This document shows positions 7,746-14,536 of a stretch of 21,480 nucleotides of DNA, one piece after another. The stretch spans positions 1 to 21,480 of the forward strand of contig UROC01000028.1 in assembly GCA_900549345.1 (NCBI GenBank). Reading direction: 5' to 3'. The DNA comes from an uncultured Collinsella sp. (lineage in GTDB: Bacteria; Actinomycetota; Coriobacteriia; Coriobacteriales; Coriobacteriaceae). The notes beneath the pieces were generated by a model. The model saw only the letters and a program-made list of their open reading frames with translations, had not been told where the DNA came from and made no database searches. Position 1 is the first letter of the stretch. Each line of letters begins with the position of its first letter. The position numbers and the translations under genes were made by a program.

Positions 7746-9171
7746 TGCTTCCGATCCGCGCCAGCCGAATCGTACACGTCAGCCGGCGTCGCGCCCTGGC
7801 CAGCCTGGCCAGCGTCCGGCACAGCCGACGCAGCGCGCAGCTCAGCCTGCCGCGCGCCCGGTGCAGTCCTCCTCTCGCTCGGCCCAGCCTGTTCAACGGG
7901 CGGGTCAGCAGCCTTCTGTTCGTTCGGTTCAGCATCCGGCTTCTCACGCGGCTCAGCAGCCCACTGCTCGTACGACCCAGCCTGCAAGCGGTACCCGCTT
8001 TAAGCAGCAGGCACCTACCCAGCGAACGCAGGCCCCCCAATCGCATTCGCATCACGCTCGCGGCTCGCATGGCGTTGCTCCGGCGACCCGCTCGAGCTAC
8101 AACACGCATGCTCGTCGCGGTGTCCAAAAGAAGAGTTCTCCGGTTCCCATGATCATCGGCGTTGTGGTGGCGGTGCTCGCGCTTGCTGCGATCGCTTTCT
8201 TTGTCGTGCCGGCCGTCAAGGGCTTCTTTGCCTGTGAGGATACGAAGGTCACGGCTGGTCAGCAGGTTACGGTGACCATTCCCGACGGTGCTTCGGGTGA
8301 TGCGATCGCCTCGATTCTCTCCGAGAACCACATCGTCGAAAATCCCAAGGATTACTACGCGGCGGTGAAAAAGCTCAACGCCGATATGTCGCTCAAGCCT
8401 GGTACTTATTCGTTCACCACACTCATGGATGCGACCAAGGTTGTTCAGCAGCTCATGGAAGGCCCCAACGCGGGCTCCAATGCGCTGACTATCCCTGAGG
8501 GTCTGACAGTCGATCAAGTCGCCGACCGCGTGGCCCAGGCCTACGACAGCATCTCTAAGGAAGACTTCCTCAACCAGGCCAAGGCCTCCAACTACGTGGA
8601 CGACTATAGCTTCCTTAAGGGCGCCGCCAACGACTCGCTCGAGGGTTTCTTGTTCCCCAAGACCTATTCGTTGGGTGATTCGCCGACGGCCGATGACGTG
8701 ATTCGTGCCATGCTCGATCAGTTTAAGACTGAGTACAAGTCGCTTGACTTTGCGAGCTGCGAGGCCAAGATCAAGGAACGCTACGGTGTGGAGATGTCCG
8801 ACTACGACATCGTCAACTTGGCCTCTATTGTTGAGCGCGAGGGCATCAACGCCGACCAACGTGCGCACGTGGCCTCGGTTTTCTACAACCGCCTTGCCGG
8901 CAAGCTCGACGGTCTGCGCTATCTCAACAGCGATGCGACCATGATGTATGTCACCGGTGGCGAGGTTACCGCCGACGACCTGCAGAGCGATAGCCCGTAT
9001 AACACCTATAAGCACGAGGGCCTGCCACCCACGCCCATCTGCTCTCCGTCGCTCGAGGCACTCAAGGCCACGCTTGAGCCGACCGACTCCGATGACCTGT
9101 ATTTCTACATTACGCAGGACGAGGAGTACTTCTCGCAAACCTACGAAGAGCATCAACAGTCTTGGAATTAG
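7738..9171 (+). CDS. mltG: Endolytic murein transglycosylase MltG with a long Gln/Pro-rich N-terminal tail
   Basis: MltG is a membrane-anchored lytic transglycosylase that cuts nascent glycan strands and limits their length. The 477-residue product has three parts. Residues 7-105 are a low-complexity Q/P/R/A region built from short repeats (AQP, SQP and RPxQP units), expected to be cytoplasmic. Residues 137-158 form a single membrane helix (MIIGVVVAVLALAAIAFFVV). The rest is the extracellular YceG domain. The catalytic glutamate is probably E366 in LASIVEREG, followed by VASVFYNRL and the LNSDATMMYV segment. The ATG at 7738 overlaps ruvX by 8 bases. A cytoplasmic tail of about 130 residues is longer than in E. 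coli MltG, and disordered tails of this kind are seen in actinobacterial cell-wall proteins. Its role is not known. Confidence 0.95.
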   Translation: MPSASDPRQPNRTRQPASRPGQPGQRPAQPTQRAAQPAARPVQSSSRSAQPVQRAGQQPSVRSVQHPASHAAQQPTARTTQPASGTRFKQQAPTQRTQAPQSHSHHARGSHGVAPATRSSYNTHARRGVQKKSSPVPMIIGVVVAVLALAAIAFFVVPAVKGFFACEDTKVTAGQQVTVTIPDGASGDAIASILSENHIVENPKDYYAAVKKLNADMSLKPGTYSFTTLMDATKVVQQLMEGPNAGSNALTIPEGLTVDQVADRVAQAYDSISKEDFLNQAKASNYVDDYSFLKGAANDSLEGFLFPKTYSLGDSPTADDVIRAMLDQFKTEYKSLDFASCEAKIKERYGVEMSDYDIVNLASIVEREGINADQRAHVASVFYNRLAGKLDGLRYLNSDATMMYVTGGEVTADDLQSDSPYNTYKHEGLPPTPICSPSLEALKATLEPTDSDDLYFYITQDEEYFSQTYEEHQQSWN

Positions 9172-9172
9172 C

Positions 9173-9670
9173 ATGAGGATTTTTAGCCCCAAACGATACG
9201 TTGCCTCGGTCGATCGCATCGACCTTGATACCCTGTGGGCCGACGGCAAACGCGCCATTCTGCTCGATCGCGATAACACTCTGGTGCCGCGCGACACCGA
9301 GCAGGTTCCCACTGCGGTTTCCGCTTGGCTCGACGCCGCCCGCGCCAAAGGCTTTAAGCTGTGCATGGTGTCCAACAACTGGCATCGCGACCAGGTCATG
9401 AGCTCTGCACGCGAGCTGGGACTCGAGGCCATTAGCCACGCCATGAAGCCCGCCCCGTTTGCCTTGAAGGTGGGTCTTAAGCGCCTCGGCGCCACGGCAG
9501 ACGAGGCGGTGCTGATCGGCGATCAGCTGTACACGGACGTGTGGAGCGGTAATTTTGCCGGCGTTGACACTATTCTGGTCAAGCCGCAGGCAACCCAGGA
9601 CCTGTGGTACACGCAGATCTTCCGTATCTTTGAGCGCCGGGCCCTGCGCGACCTTCCCTGCGAGGAATAG
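9173..9670 (+). CDS. YqeG family HAD-IIIA phosphatase
   Basis: This 165-residue HAD-superfamily protein is of the YqeG type. Motif I is LLDRDNTLV (nucleophile D32 and acid/base D34), motif II is MVSNNW, a lysine is present in AMKPAPFALK, and motif IV is LIGDQLYTDV. The physiological substrate of the family is not established in bacteria; related eukaryotic proteins are phosphatidylglycerophosphate phosphatases, so a phospholipid role is possible. The ATG at 9173 begins 1 base after the mltG stop, and the upstream extension of this frame runs through mltG and is a shadow. In Gram-positive genomes yqeG is often close to shikimate pathway genes, as it is here. Confidence 0.9.
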   Translation: MRIFSPKRYVASVDRIDLDTLWADGKRAILLDRDNTLVPRDTEQVPTAVSAWLDAARAKGFKLCMVSNNWHRDQVMSSARELGLEAISHAMKPAPFALKVGLKRLGATADEAVLIGDQLYTDVWSGNFAGVDTILVKPQATQDLWYTQIFRIFERRALRDLPCEE

Positions 9671-9678
9671 GTTTCGCC

Positions 9679-10212
9679 ATGTCTCAGCACATCAAACACG
9701 GCTGCGACCATATCTTCTTTATCGGCTTTTTGGGCGCGGGCAAGTCGACGCTTGCGCGCAATGTGGGCACTATGTTCAAGCGTCGATTCATCGATACCGA
9801 TCGCTTGGTTGTGCGTCGATGCGGCAAGTCGGTGACCGAGATATTTGAGACCGAGGGCGAGGATCGTTTTCGCGAGCTCGAGACCTCGGCACTCCGTTCG
9901 CTTCAAAGCGAGCGCAGCCTGCTGGTGTCGTGCGGGGGTGGCATCGTCGAGACGCCGGTGAACATTGAGCTGATGCACGAGATGGGTACATGCGTGTACC
10001 TCGAAGGCGACTTTGAGGACTCGTTGCGCCAGATTCGTCGCTCCGATACCCGGCCCGATTTCCGCTCGCCCGAGCACGCTGCGCGCTTGTTTGAGCATCG
10101 CCGTCCGCTGTATCGCCAGGCGGCCGATATTACCCTTGATATTCGCAACAAGTCCTTCGAGGACGTTTCCTACCTTTGTGCCGAGATGCTTTTGGAGCGT
10201 GGACTGCTATGA
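9679..10212 (+). CDS. aroK: Shikimate kinase
   Basis: Shikimate kinase phosphorylates shikimate at the 3-OH with ATP, in the aromatic amino acid pathway. The 177 residues include all the functional motifs: Walker A GFLGAGKST (residues 16-24), the substrate Asp in FIDTDRL (39-41), the shikimate-binding Arg in EDRFRELE (62-68), the glycine triplet in SCGGGIVE (84-91) and lid residues near RSDTRPDF (121-128). It looks fully active. It starts 8 bases after yqeG and shares ATGA with the aroB-like gene, so the two are probably cotranslated. The contrast between this intact enzyme and its degraded partner is notable. Confidence 0.93.
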   Translation: MSQHIKHGCDHIFFIGFLGAGKSTLARNVGTMFKRRFIDTDRLVVRRCGKSVTEIFETEGEDRFRELETSALRSLQSERSLLVSCGGGIVETPVNIELMHEMGTCVYLEGDFEDSLRQIRRSDTRPDFRSPEHAARLFEHRRPLYRQAADITLDIRNKSFEDVSYLCAEMLLERGLL

Positions 10213-11318
10213 TTCGCCGTCAACTTATCAATTTCCAAAACCGCAGTGTCGATGTCCGCGTCGGATTGGGGGCGTTCGAGGAGCTGTCGCGCATGTTTGC
10301 CTCGGCTGTGGGCAAGCCTAAGCGTGCGATGGTGGTTTGGAACGACGCCACATCCGAGCGTTTTGGCGAGGTTGTCGAACATGCACTTGTTGACGCCGGT
10401 TTTTCCGTGTCGCCGCTCGTCCTCGAGGTTTCGCCTGCCGGTGCTACGCTGGTCGATGCCGATACCGTCTTTGGCGCGCTGTCGGCTAACGGCATTACCT
10501 GCGATGATCTCGTTGTCGCTGTCGGCGACACGGCGACCTGCTCGGTTGTTTGCTGGTGCGCCAATCAGTGGTGCGGTCGCACCGAGTGCGCCTTGCTGCC
10601 GACGACGTTCGACGCCATGCTCACGGTCGCGACGACCATGAAGCCGCTTGTCGCCTCGTCGGCGCATGCGCTTCCCGCTATCGCGTTCCGTCCCGAGCCG
10701 GGCTTGGTCGTGTGTGACCTCGACCTTGTACGCGAGGCGGACCCCGAGGACCTCAAGCTCGGCTATGCGGTACTTGTTGGCACCATGCTTTCGAGCAGCA
10801 AGTCCCGCTGGAATCAGTTTACCGAGACCATTCCCGAGATTCTCGCGGGCGAGGAGGTCGCGCTCGTCAATGCCGTTCAGTGGTCTCAGACTGCCCGCAA
10901 GGACGTACTGATGGCCACGAACCCGAGCGCCCGCCATGCGCTCGATTTTGGCAAGATGGGGGAGCGTACCCTGCGCGCCTGCTTGGGCGATGCCGCGTCG
11001 CAGGTCCCTTCCTACCAGCTGTTGTCCGAGGGCATGCGCTTTGAGGCGCGCCTAGCACATGATGCCTGTGACTTTGATATCGATTACGTCTTTGAGGTCG
11101 ATGACTGCCTGGAGGACTTTGGTATCGAGGAGCTCGCCTTCGATCTGGAGCCTGCCGCATATATCGAGGAGTTCCGCAGGCAGCAGTTTGCCCGTTCGAA
11201 CCGTAGTATGTTGCCGCTGCCCGCGGCACTCGGCGCCATTCGTCTAAGGAGCGTTGAGGACGAGGTCCTCGACCGCCATGCTCACGCCTACTTGGCTTCT
11301 CGCAAAGAACTTCTCTAG
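10209..11318 (+). CDS. 3-dehydroquinate synthase-like protein lacking catalytic residues (AroB pseudoenzyme)
   Basis: The 369-residue length, position and several landmarks match AroB, which converts DAHP to 3-dehydroquinate using NAD+ and a divalent metal. Kept features are the N-terminal strand pattern, LVVAVGD (101-107), LPTTFDAM (130-137), RPEPGLVVCD (161-170), LDFG (245-248) and LSEGM (272-276). The active site is gone. The NAD loop GGGVVGD is VGDTATC. The DSSVGGK motif is TVATTMK. The metal-binding Glu of GFAEVIK is Val in GYAVLVG (185-191). The metal His of FGHT is Lys in FGKM (247-250), and the HGEAVA histidine is absent in SYQLLSEGM (268-276). The frame is intact over its whole length with normal codon use, so this is not fresh decay. 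It is translationally coupled to aroK by ATGA. A structural or regulatory role is possible; dehydroquinate synthase activity is unlikely. Confidence 0.75.
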   Translation: MIRRQLINFQNRSVDVRVGLGAFEELSRMFASAVGKPKRAMVVWNDATSERFGEVVEHALVDAGFSVSPLVLEVSPAGATLVDADTVFGALSANGITCDDLVVAVGDTATCSVVCWCANQWCGRTECALLPTTFDAMLTVATTMKPLVASSAHALPAIAFRPEPGLVVCDLDLVREADPEDLKLGYAVLVGTMLSSSKSRWNQFTETIPEILAGEEVALVNAVQWSQTARKDVLMATNPSARHALDFGKMGERTLRACLGDAASQVPSYQLLSEGMRFEARLAHDACDFDIDYVFEVDDCLEDFGIEELAFDLEPAAYIEEFRRQQFARSNRSMLPLPAALGAIRLRSVEDEVLDRHAHAYLASRKELL

Positions 11319-11324
11319 GATTTA

Positions 11325-11353
11325 TTGACATACATCGTCTTTCGTATCATGTT
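11325..11353 (+). promoter_or_regulatory. Candidate promoter for the M24 peptidase gene
   Basis: A perfect TTGACA lies at 11325-11330, just after the aroB-like stop. The -10 is ambiguous: CATGTT at 11348-11353 has the ideal 17-base spacer but matches poorly, while TATCAT at 11345-11350 matches better with only 14 bases. Either way a leader of about 90 bases would precede the gene. Confidence 0.45.
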
Positions 11354-11355
11354 GA

Positions 11356-11418
11356 GGGGCGGGTTTCCAATCGGTTGCGAATCGCGCGCGATTCCATCTT
11401 TCGATCGAGGCCCGTCCC
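11356..11418 (+). promoter_or_regulatory. Structured 5' leader upstream of the M24 peptidase gene
   Basis: GGGGCGGG at 11356-11363 pairs with CCCGTCCC at 11411-11418 (8 bp, one G-U pair). It encloses a perfect 16-base palindrome, GAATCGCGCGCGATTC, at 11379-11394. GC and four T follow (11419-11424), then the ribosome site at 11439. It does not match a riboswitch class I can recognise. It could be a weak attenuator, an mRNA stabiliser, or (for the palindrome) a DNA-binding site. Confidence 0.45.
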
Positions 11419-11450
11419 GCTTTTATGAGGACAATAAGAAAGGAATCTGC

Positions 11451-12581
11451 ATGTCTGAGTTTGATGCCGGTCCTGCCGGTCGTATCGAGCGTGTCCGTGC
11501 CCTGATGGCTGAGCGCGGCTACGACGCTATCGTGGTGCGCGACGAGGCCAACCTTCGTTGGCTTACGGGCGTGAAGGGCGTCTTCGATTACACCTTCGAG
11601 TTCCCGCACGCTGCGTTTATTACGGCCGGCCAGTGCCTGTTCCATACCGACTCGCGCTATCTCAACAGTTTTGAGGAGAACACGCCCGCCGGCAGCCCCT
11701 GGGTCTACGACATGGACGAGGGCACCATCCCCGGTTGGGTCGCCGGCAAGATCGCGGCCAACAAGTGCCGCGTCTGCGCTGTCGAGGACGATATGCAGAT
11801 CAATTTCTACCAGGGTATTCAGCGTGGCCTGGAGGACCGCTCCGTTGCCTGCATGCTGCCGCTGATGCATGACGACATCCGTAAGATGCGCGCCATCAAG
11901 GACGCCGAGGAGATCGAGCTCATGCGCCACGCGCAGTCGATCACCGACGCCGCCTTCCAGCACATGCTCGGCTATATTAAGCCCGGTATGACCGAGAAGC
12001 AGGTTCGCAACGAGCTCGAGAACTTTATGTTCGCCAACGGTGCCGACAGCCTGGCCTTTGGCTCCATCGTGGCGAGCGGCCCCAATACCGCCAACCCGCA
12101 TGCCGTTCCGAGCGACCGCGTGATCGAGAAGGGCGACTTCGTCCTCATGGATTACGGCGCGGGCTACTGCGATTATCGTTCTGACATGACGCGCACCGTC
12201 GTGATGGGCGAGCCTACCCAGGAGCAGCTCGACCTGTACGCGCTCGTGCGCCGTACGCACGAGGAGTGCGTTGCCGCCATTCATCCGGGCGTCGAGGGCA
12301 ACGACATTTTCAAGCTTTCCAAGAAGATCATTGGCGATGCCGGCTATGGCGATTACTACAACCATGGTCTGGGCCATGGCGTGGGCATTGACATCCACGA
12401 GCTGCCTAACTTCAACCGCAGCAAGAACATCATCGAGGTCGGCTCGGTTATCACCATGGAGCCCGGCGTGTACCTGCCCGGTGTGGGCGGCGTGCGCCTG
12501 GAGGACTACGGCGTGGTCACCGAGAACGGCTACGAGCCCTTCACCAAGACGCCGCATGACCTTCACGTCATCGATTGCTAG
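11451..12581 (+). CDS. Xaa-Pro aminopeptidase/dipeptidase family metallopeptidase (M24B)
   Basis: This 376-residue cytoplasmic peptidase of family M24B cleaves peptides with proline in the second position. An N-terminal creatinase-like domain (about residues 1-130, with RIERVRALMAERGYDAIVV and NLRWLTGVKG) precedes the pita-bread catalytic domain. All five metal ligands are present: D234 (MDYGA), D245 (SDMTR), H309 (GLGHGVG), E337 (MEPGVY) and E351 (RLEDYG). The start at 11451 is chosen because AAAGGA at 11439-11444 stands 6 bases upstream and the family N-terminus fits; the open frame further upstream covers the leader. It has its own promoter and terminator but precedes efp. This peptidase-efp adjacency is common in Gram-positive bacteria and fits with a shared link to proline-rich proteins. 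Confidence 0.92.
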   Translation: MSEFDAGPAGRIERVRALMAERGYDAIVVRDEANLRWLTGVKGVFDYTFEFPHAAFITAGQCLFHTDSRYLNSFEENTPAGSPWVYDMDEGTIPGWVAGKIAANKCRVCAVEDDMQINFYQGIQRGLEDRSVACMLPLMHDDIRKMRAIKDAEEIELMRHAQSITDAAFQHMLGYIKPGMTEKQVRNELENFMFANGADSLAFGSIVASGPNTANPHAVPSDRVIEKGDFVLMDYGAGYCDYRSDMTRTVVMGEPTQEQLDLYALVRRTHEECVAAIHPGVEGNDIFKLSKKIIGDAGYGDYYNHGLGHGVGIDIHELPNFNRSKNIIEVGSVITMEPGVYLPGVGGVRLEDYGVVTENGYEPFTKTPHDLHVIDC

Positions 12582-12596
12582 TCTACTTCGGTAGAT
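12581..12596 (+). promoter_or_regulatory. Small UUCG-tetraloop hairpin just after the peptidase stop
   Basis: TCTAC-TTCG-GTAGA at 12582-12595 forms a 5-bp stem with the very stable C(UUCG)G tetraloop, extendable by one G-U pair. It has no T-run of its own and lies 9 bases before the terminator. It may protect the 3' end or help folding. Confidence 0.5.
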
Positions 12597-12604
12597 AGTT
12601 TGGG

Positions 12605-12647
12605 GCGGGGCCTCCGGAGCAATTCGGACGCCCCGCGTTCTCTTTTT
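12605..12647 (+). terminator. Intrinsic terminator after the M24 peptidase gene
   Basis: GCGGGGC at 12605-12611 pairs with GCCCCGC at 12630-12636, with an inner TCCG/CGGA stem after one mismatch. GTTCTC and five T (12643-12647) follow. It isolates the peptidase transcript from efp. Confidence 0.85.
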
Positions 12648-12656
12648 ATGCGCTCG

Positions 12657-12684
12657 CTGCAGGCGCCGTCTGCAAGTGTATAAT
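12657..12684 (+). promoter_or_regulatory. Predicted promoter of the efp-nusB-recN cluster
   Basis: A perfect TATAAT lies at 12679-12684. The -35 is weak, the best candidate being CTGCAG at 12657-12662 with a 16-base spacer. The leader to the efp ATG at 12742 is about 50 bases and carries a GAAAGG ribosome site at 12731-12736. Confidence 0.55.
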
Positions 12685-12741
12685 TTCGCTCGTATGTAAT
12701 TTGGACGCTTGTGCGTTCTGCCCATAACAAGAAAGGTCGCT

Positions 12742-13305
12742 ATGCCTACCATTTCTACCGCCGACTTCAAGAACGGCCTCGGTCTCCGCATTAAGGACAA
12801 GGTCTACACCATCGTCGAGTTCCAGCATGTCAAGCCGGGCAAGGGCGGCGCGTTTGTGCGCTACAAGACCCGCGACATCAAGAGCGGCCGCGTCGTCGAG
12901 AACACCTGCAACGCCGGCACCAAGTTCGAGAGCGTCATGCTCACCACCCGTGAGTTCCAGTACCTCTACAACGATGGCACCGACTACATCTTCATGGACA
13001 ACGAATCCTATGAGCAGGTTCCCGTTCCCGAGGACATGGTGGGCGAGAACTCCAAGTGGCTGCGCGAGAACGACATCTGCCAGCTGCTCTTCGCCGACGA
13101 TGAGCTCATGGGCGTGACTCCGCCGATGTTCATCGAGACCACCATCGTCCAGACCGACCCGGGCTTTAAGGGCGACACCGTCCAGGGTTCCACCAAGCCG
13201 GCCACGATCGACACCGGCGCTGTCATCCAGGTCCCCATGTACCTCAACGAGGGCGAGGTCATCAAGGTTGACACCCGCGACGGCAAGTTCGTCTCCCGCG
13301 TCTAG
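12742..13305 (+). CDS. efp: Elongation factor P
   Basis: EF-P binds stalled ribosomes between the P and E sites and rescues synthesis of polyproline stretches. The 187 residues form the three expected domains. The functional loop in domain I is HVKPGKGGAF, with the tip lysine at K34, the residue that is modified in many bacteria. The C-terminal motif is normal (VPMYLNEGEVIKVDTRDGKFVSRV). The ATG at 12742 is preferred over a GTG 33 bases upstream because of the GAAAGG ribosome site and the exact family N-terminus (MPTISTADFKNG). No EF-P modification gene is in the window. The long Gln/Pro-rich tail of MltG is a plausible local client but contains few consecutive prolines. Confidence 0.97.
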   Translation: MPTISTADFKNGLGLRIKDKVYTIVEFQHVKPGKGGAFVRYKTRDIKSGRVVENTCNAGTKFESVMLTTREFQYLYNDGTDYIFMDNESYEQVPVPEDMVGENSKWLRENDICQLLFADDELMGVTPPMFIETTIVQTDPGFKGDTVQGSTKPATIDTGAVIQVPMYLNEGEVIKVDTRDGKFVSRV

Positions 13306-13329
13306 CAACCAACTCTTCTAGGAGGACTC

Positions 13330-13692
13330 ATGCCCCAGGAAATCAAGATTGACGGCATCGGCATTTCGCCCGATGTTCTGACCGCCATCGTCTCGCGCGC
13401 CGTGTCCGATGTCGAGGGCATCGCCTCCGTTGGCGTCAAGGACCTTGCCACCAACCTTGTCTCCATGATGCTCTCGTCCAAGGCCCCGGCTTCCGAGCCG
13501 GCGGTCGAGACCGAGGTCGTCGGCGACAAGCTCGCACTCACCGTGCGCGTTGTGGTGTTCTTTGGCTATCCGTTCAAGAAACTCGCCGAGGCCGTTCGCG
13601 CTGCCGTGGTCGCTGCCATCGATGCCCAGGTGGGCGTTGAGGTCGAGCGCGTTGACGTTTGCATCGACGGCCTCGTTTTCCCCAAGGAGTAA
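13330..13692 (+). CDS. Asp23/Gls24 family envelope stress response protein
   Basis: This 120-residue DUF322 protein belongs to the Asp23/Gls24/AmaP-associated family, small proteins linked to cell-envelope stress and membrane association in Gram-positive bacteria. Typical signatures are ISPDVLTAIVSRAVSDVEGI near the start and the strand LALTVRVVVFFGYPFKKLAEA with VGVEVERVDVCIDGLVF at the end. A strong ribosome site (AGGAGG at 13320-13325) precedes the ATG. It sits between efp and nusB, which is the usual place for this gene in Firmicutes and Coriobacteriia. No membrane segment is seen, and no amaP partner is next to it. Confidence 0.88.
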   Translation: MPQEIKIDGIGISPDVLTAIVSRAVSDVEGIASVGVKDLATNLVSMMLSSKAPASEPAVETEVVGDKLALTVRVVVFFGYPFKKLAEAVRAAVVAAIDAQVGVEVERVDVCIDGLVFPKE

Positions 13693-13695
13693 CCT

Positions 13696-14268
13696 TTGAG
13701 CCTTAAGGTTTATCGCGGGCGTACGCTTGCCCGCAGTCAGGCGCTGCAGCTGCTGTTCCAGGCCGAGGCCACGGACAGTCCGCTCGAGCGCGTCCTCGAG
13801 GGCGATTTCCTGATCTCGAAGGGCCCCCTCGACCCCTATGCGCTGGAGCTGTGCCGCGGTGCCTACGAGCATATCGATCGCATCGACTGTGCCCTGCGCG
13901 CCGTCGCCAAGAACTGGGATCTTATGCGCATGCCCGGCGCCGACCGCAATCTGCTGCGTATCGCCGTCTACGAGATGCGCTTCCTCACCGACGAGGAGGT
14001 CTCGGACGCTATCGTGATCAATGAGGCCGTCGAACTTGCCAAGGCCTATGGCACCGACCAGTCCGCGTCGTTCGTCAACGGCGTGCTGGGTAAGATCGCT
14101 CGCAGTGAAGAGCTGCCGGGCGATGATCTGTACCAGGAGCTGCTGGCCGAAGATCGCGCTCGCGAGGAGGCACAGGCTGTCGAGGCTGCCGCTAAAGTTG
14201 CGGCTGCTCAGGCCGAGGCTGGCGTGCTGGCCGAGGACGCGGACGCTGCTGAGGCCGTCGAGGAGTAG
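13696..14268 (+). CDS. nusB: Transcription antitermination factor NusB with an Ala/Glu-rich C-terminal tail
   Basis: NusB binds boxA RNA with NusE (S10) and supports rRNA antitermination. The all-helical domain covers about residues 8-140: RGRTLARSQALQLLFQAE, ALRAVAKNWDLMRMPGADRN, LLRIAVYEMRFL, DAIVINEAVELAKAYGTDQS and FVNGVLGKIAR. The start is TTG at 13696, supported by AAGGAG at 13684-13689 and only 3 bases after the upstream stop. The protein has 190 residues, about 50 more than the usual 135-145; the extra part is an acidic Ala/Glu-rich tail (residues about 145-190) predicted to be helical or disordered. Such tails occur in some actinobacterial NusB proteins. Their function is unknown. 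Confidence 0.93.
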   Translation: MSLKVYRGRTLARSQALQLLFQAEATDSPLERVLEGDFLISKGPLDPYALELCRGAYEHIDRIDCALRAVAKNWDLMRMPGADRNLLRIAVYEMRFLTDEEVSDAIVINEAVELAKAYGTDQSASFVNGVLGKIARSEELPGDDLYQELLAEDRAREEAQAVEAAAKVAAAQAEAGVLAEDADAAEAVEE

Positions 14269-14270
14269 TC

Positions 14271-14510
14271 ATGCCAGAGGGTTCTGTCCGCAACTTTGAC
14301 GAGATCTCGGACCGTTTGGATCAGATCATCGCTACCGTTCGCTCCAAGGACACCTCCTTGGAGCGTTCGCTCGATCTGTTTGACGAGGCGATTGAGCTGG
14401 GCTCCCGCGCGGTCGACATGGTCGATAAGTTTGAGCTGACGCCGCGTGAGGCCGACAAGCTCGAGCAGGAATACGATGAGGATGCGGCAAACGAATCCCA
14501 GGATAGCTAG
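14271..14510 (+). CDS. xseB: Exodeoxyribonuclease VII small subunit
   Basis: XseB is the small helical-hairpin subunit of exonuclease VII, which degrades single-stranded DNA. The 79 residues carry the family motifs FDEISDRLDQIIATVRSKDT, SLERSLDLFDEAIELG and a C-terminal acidic tail. The gene starts 2 bases after the nusB stop. The catalytic large subunit xseA, usually adjacent, is not present in this window and must be elsewhere if the enzyme is active. Confidence 0.9.
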   Translation: MPEGSVRNFDEISDRLDQIIATVRSKDTSLERSLDLFDEAIELGSRAVDMVDKFELTPREADKLEQEYDEDAANESQDS

Positions 14511-14536
14511 GCCGCATCTCCGGATACGAATGGTTG

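Noticed and set aside
7645..9495. 616-codon minus-strand frame opposite mltG and yqeG
   Set aside because: It crosses two genes with clear motifs and has Arg/Leu-rich low-complexity composition.
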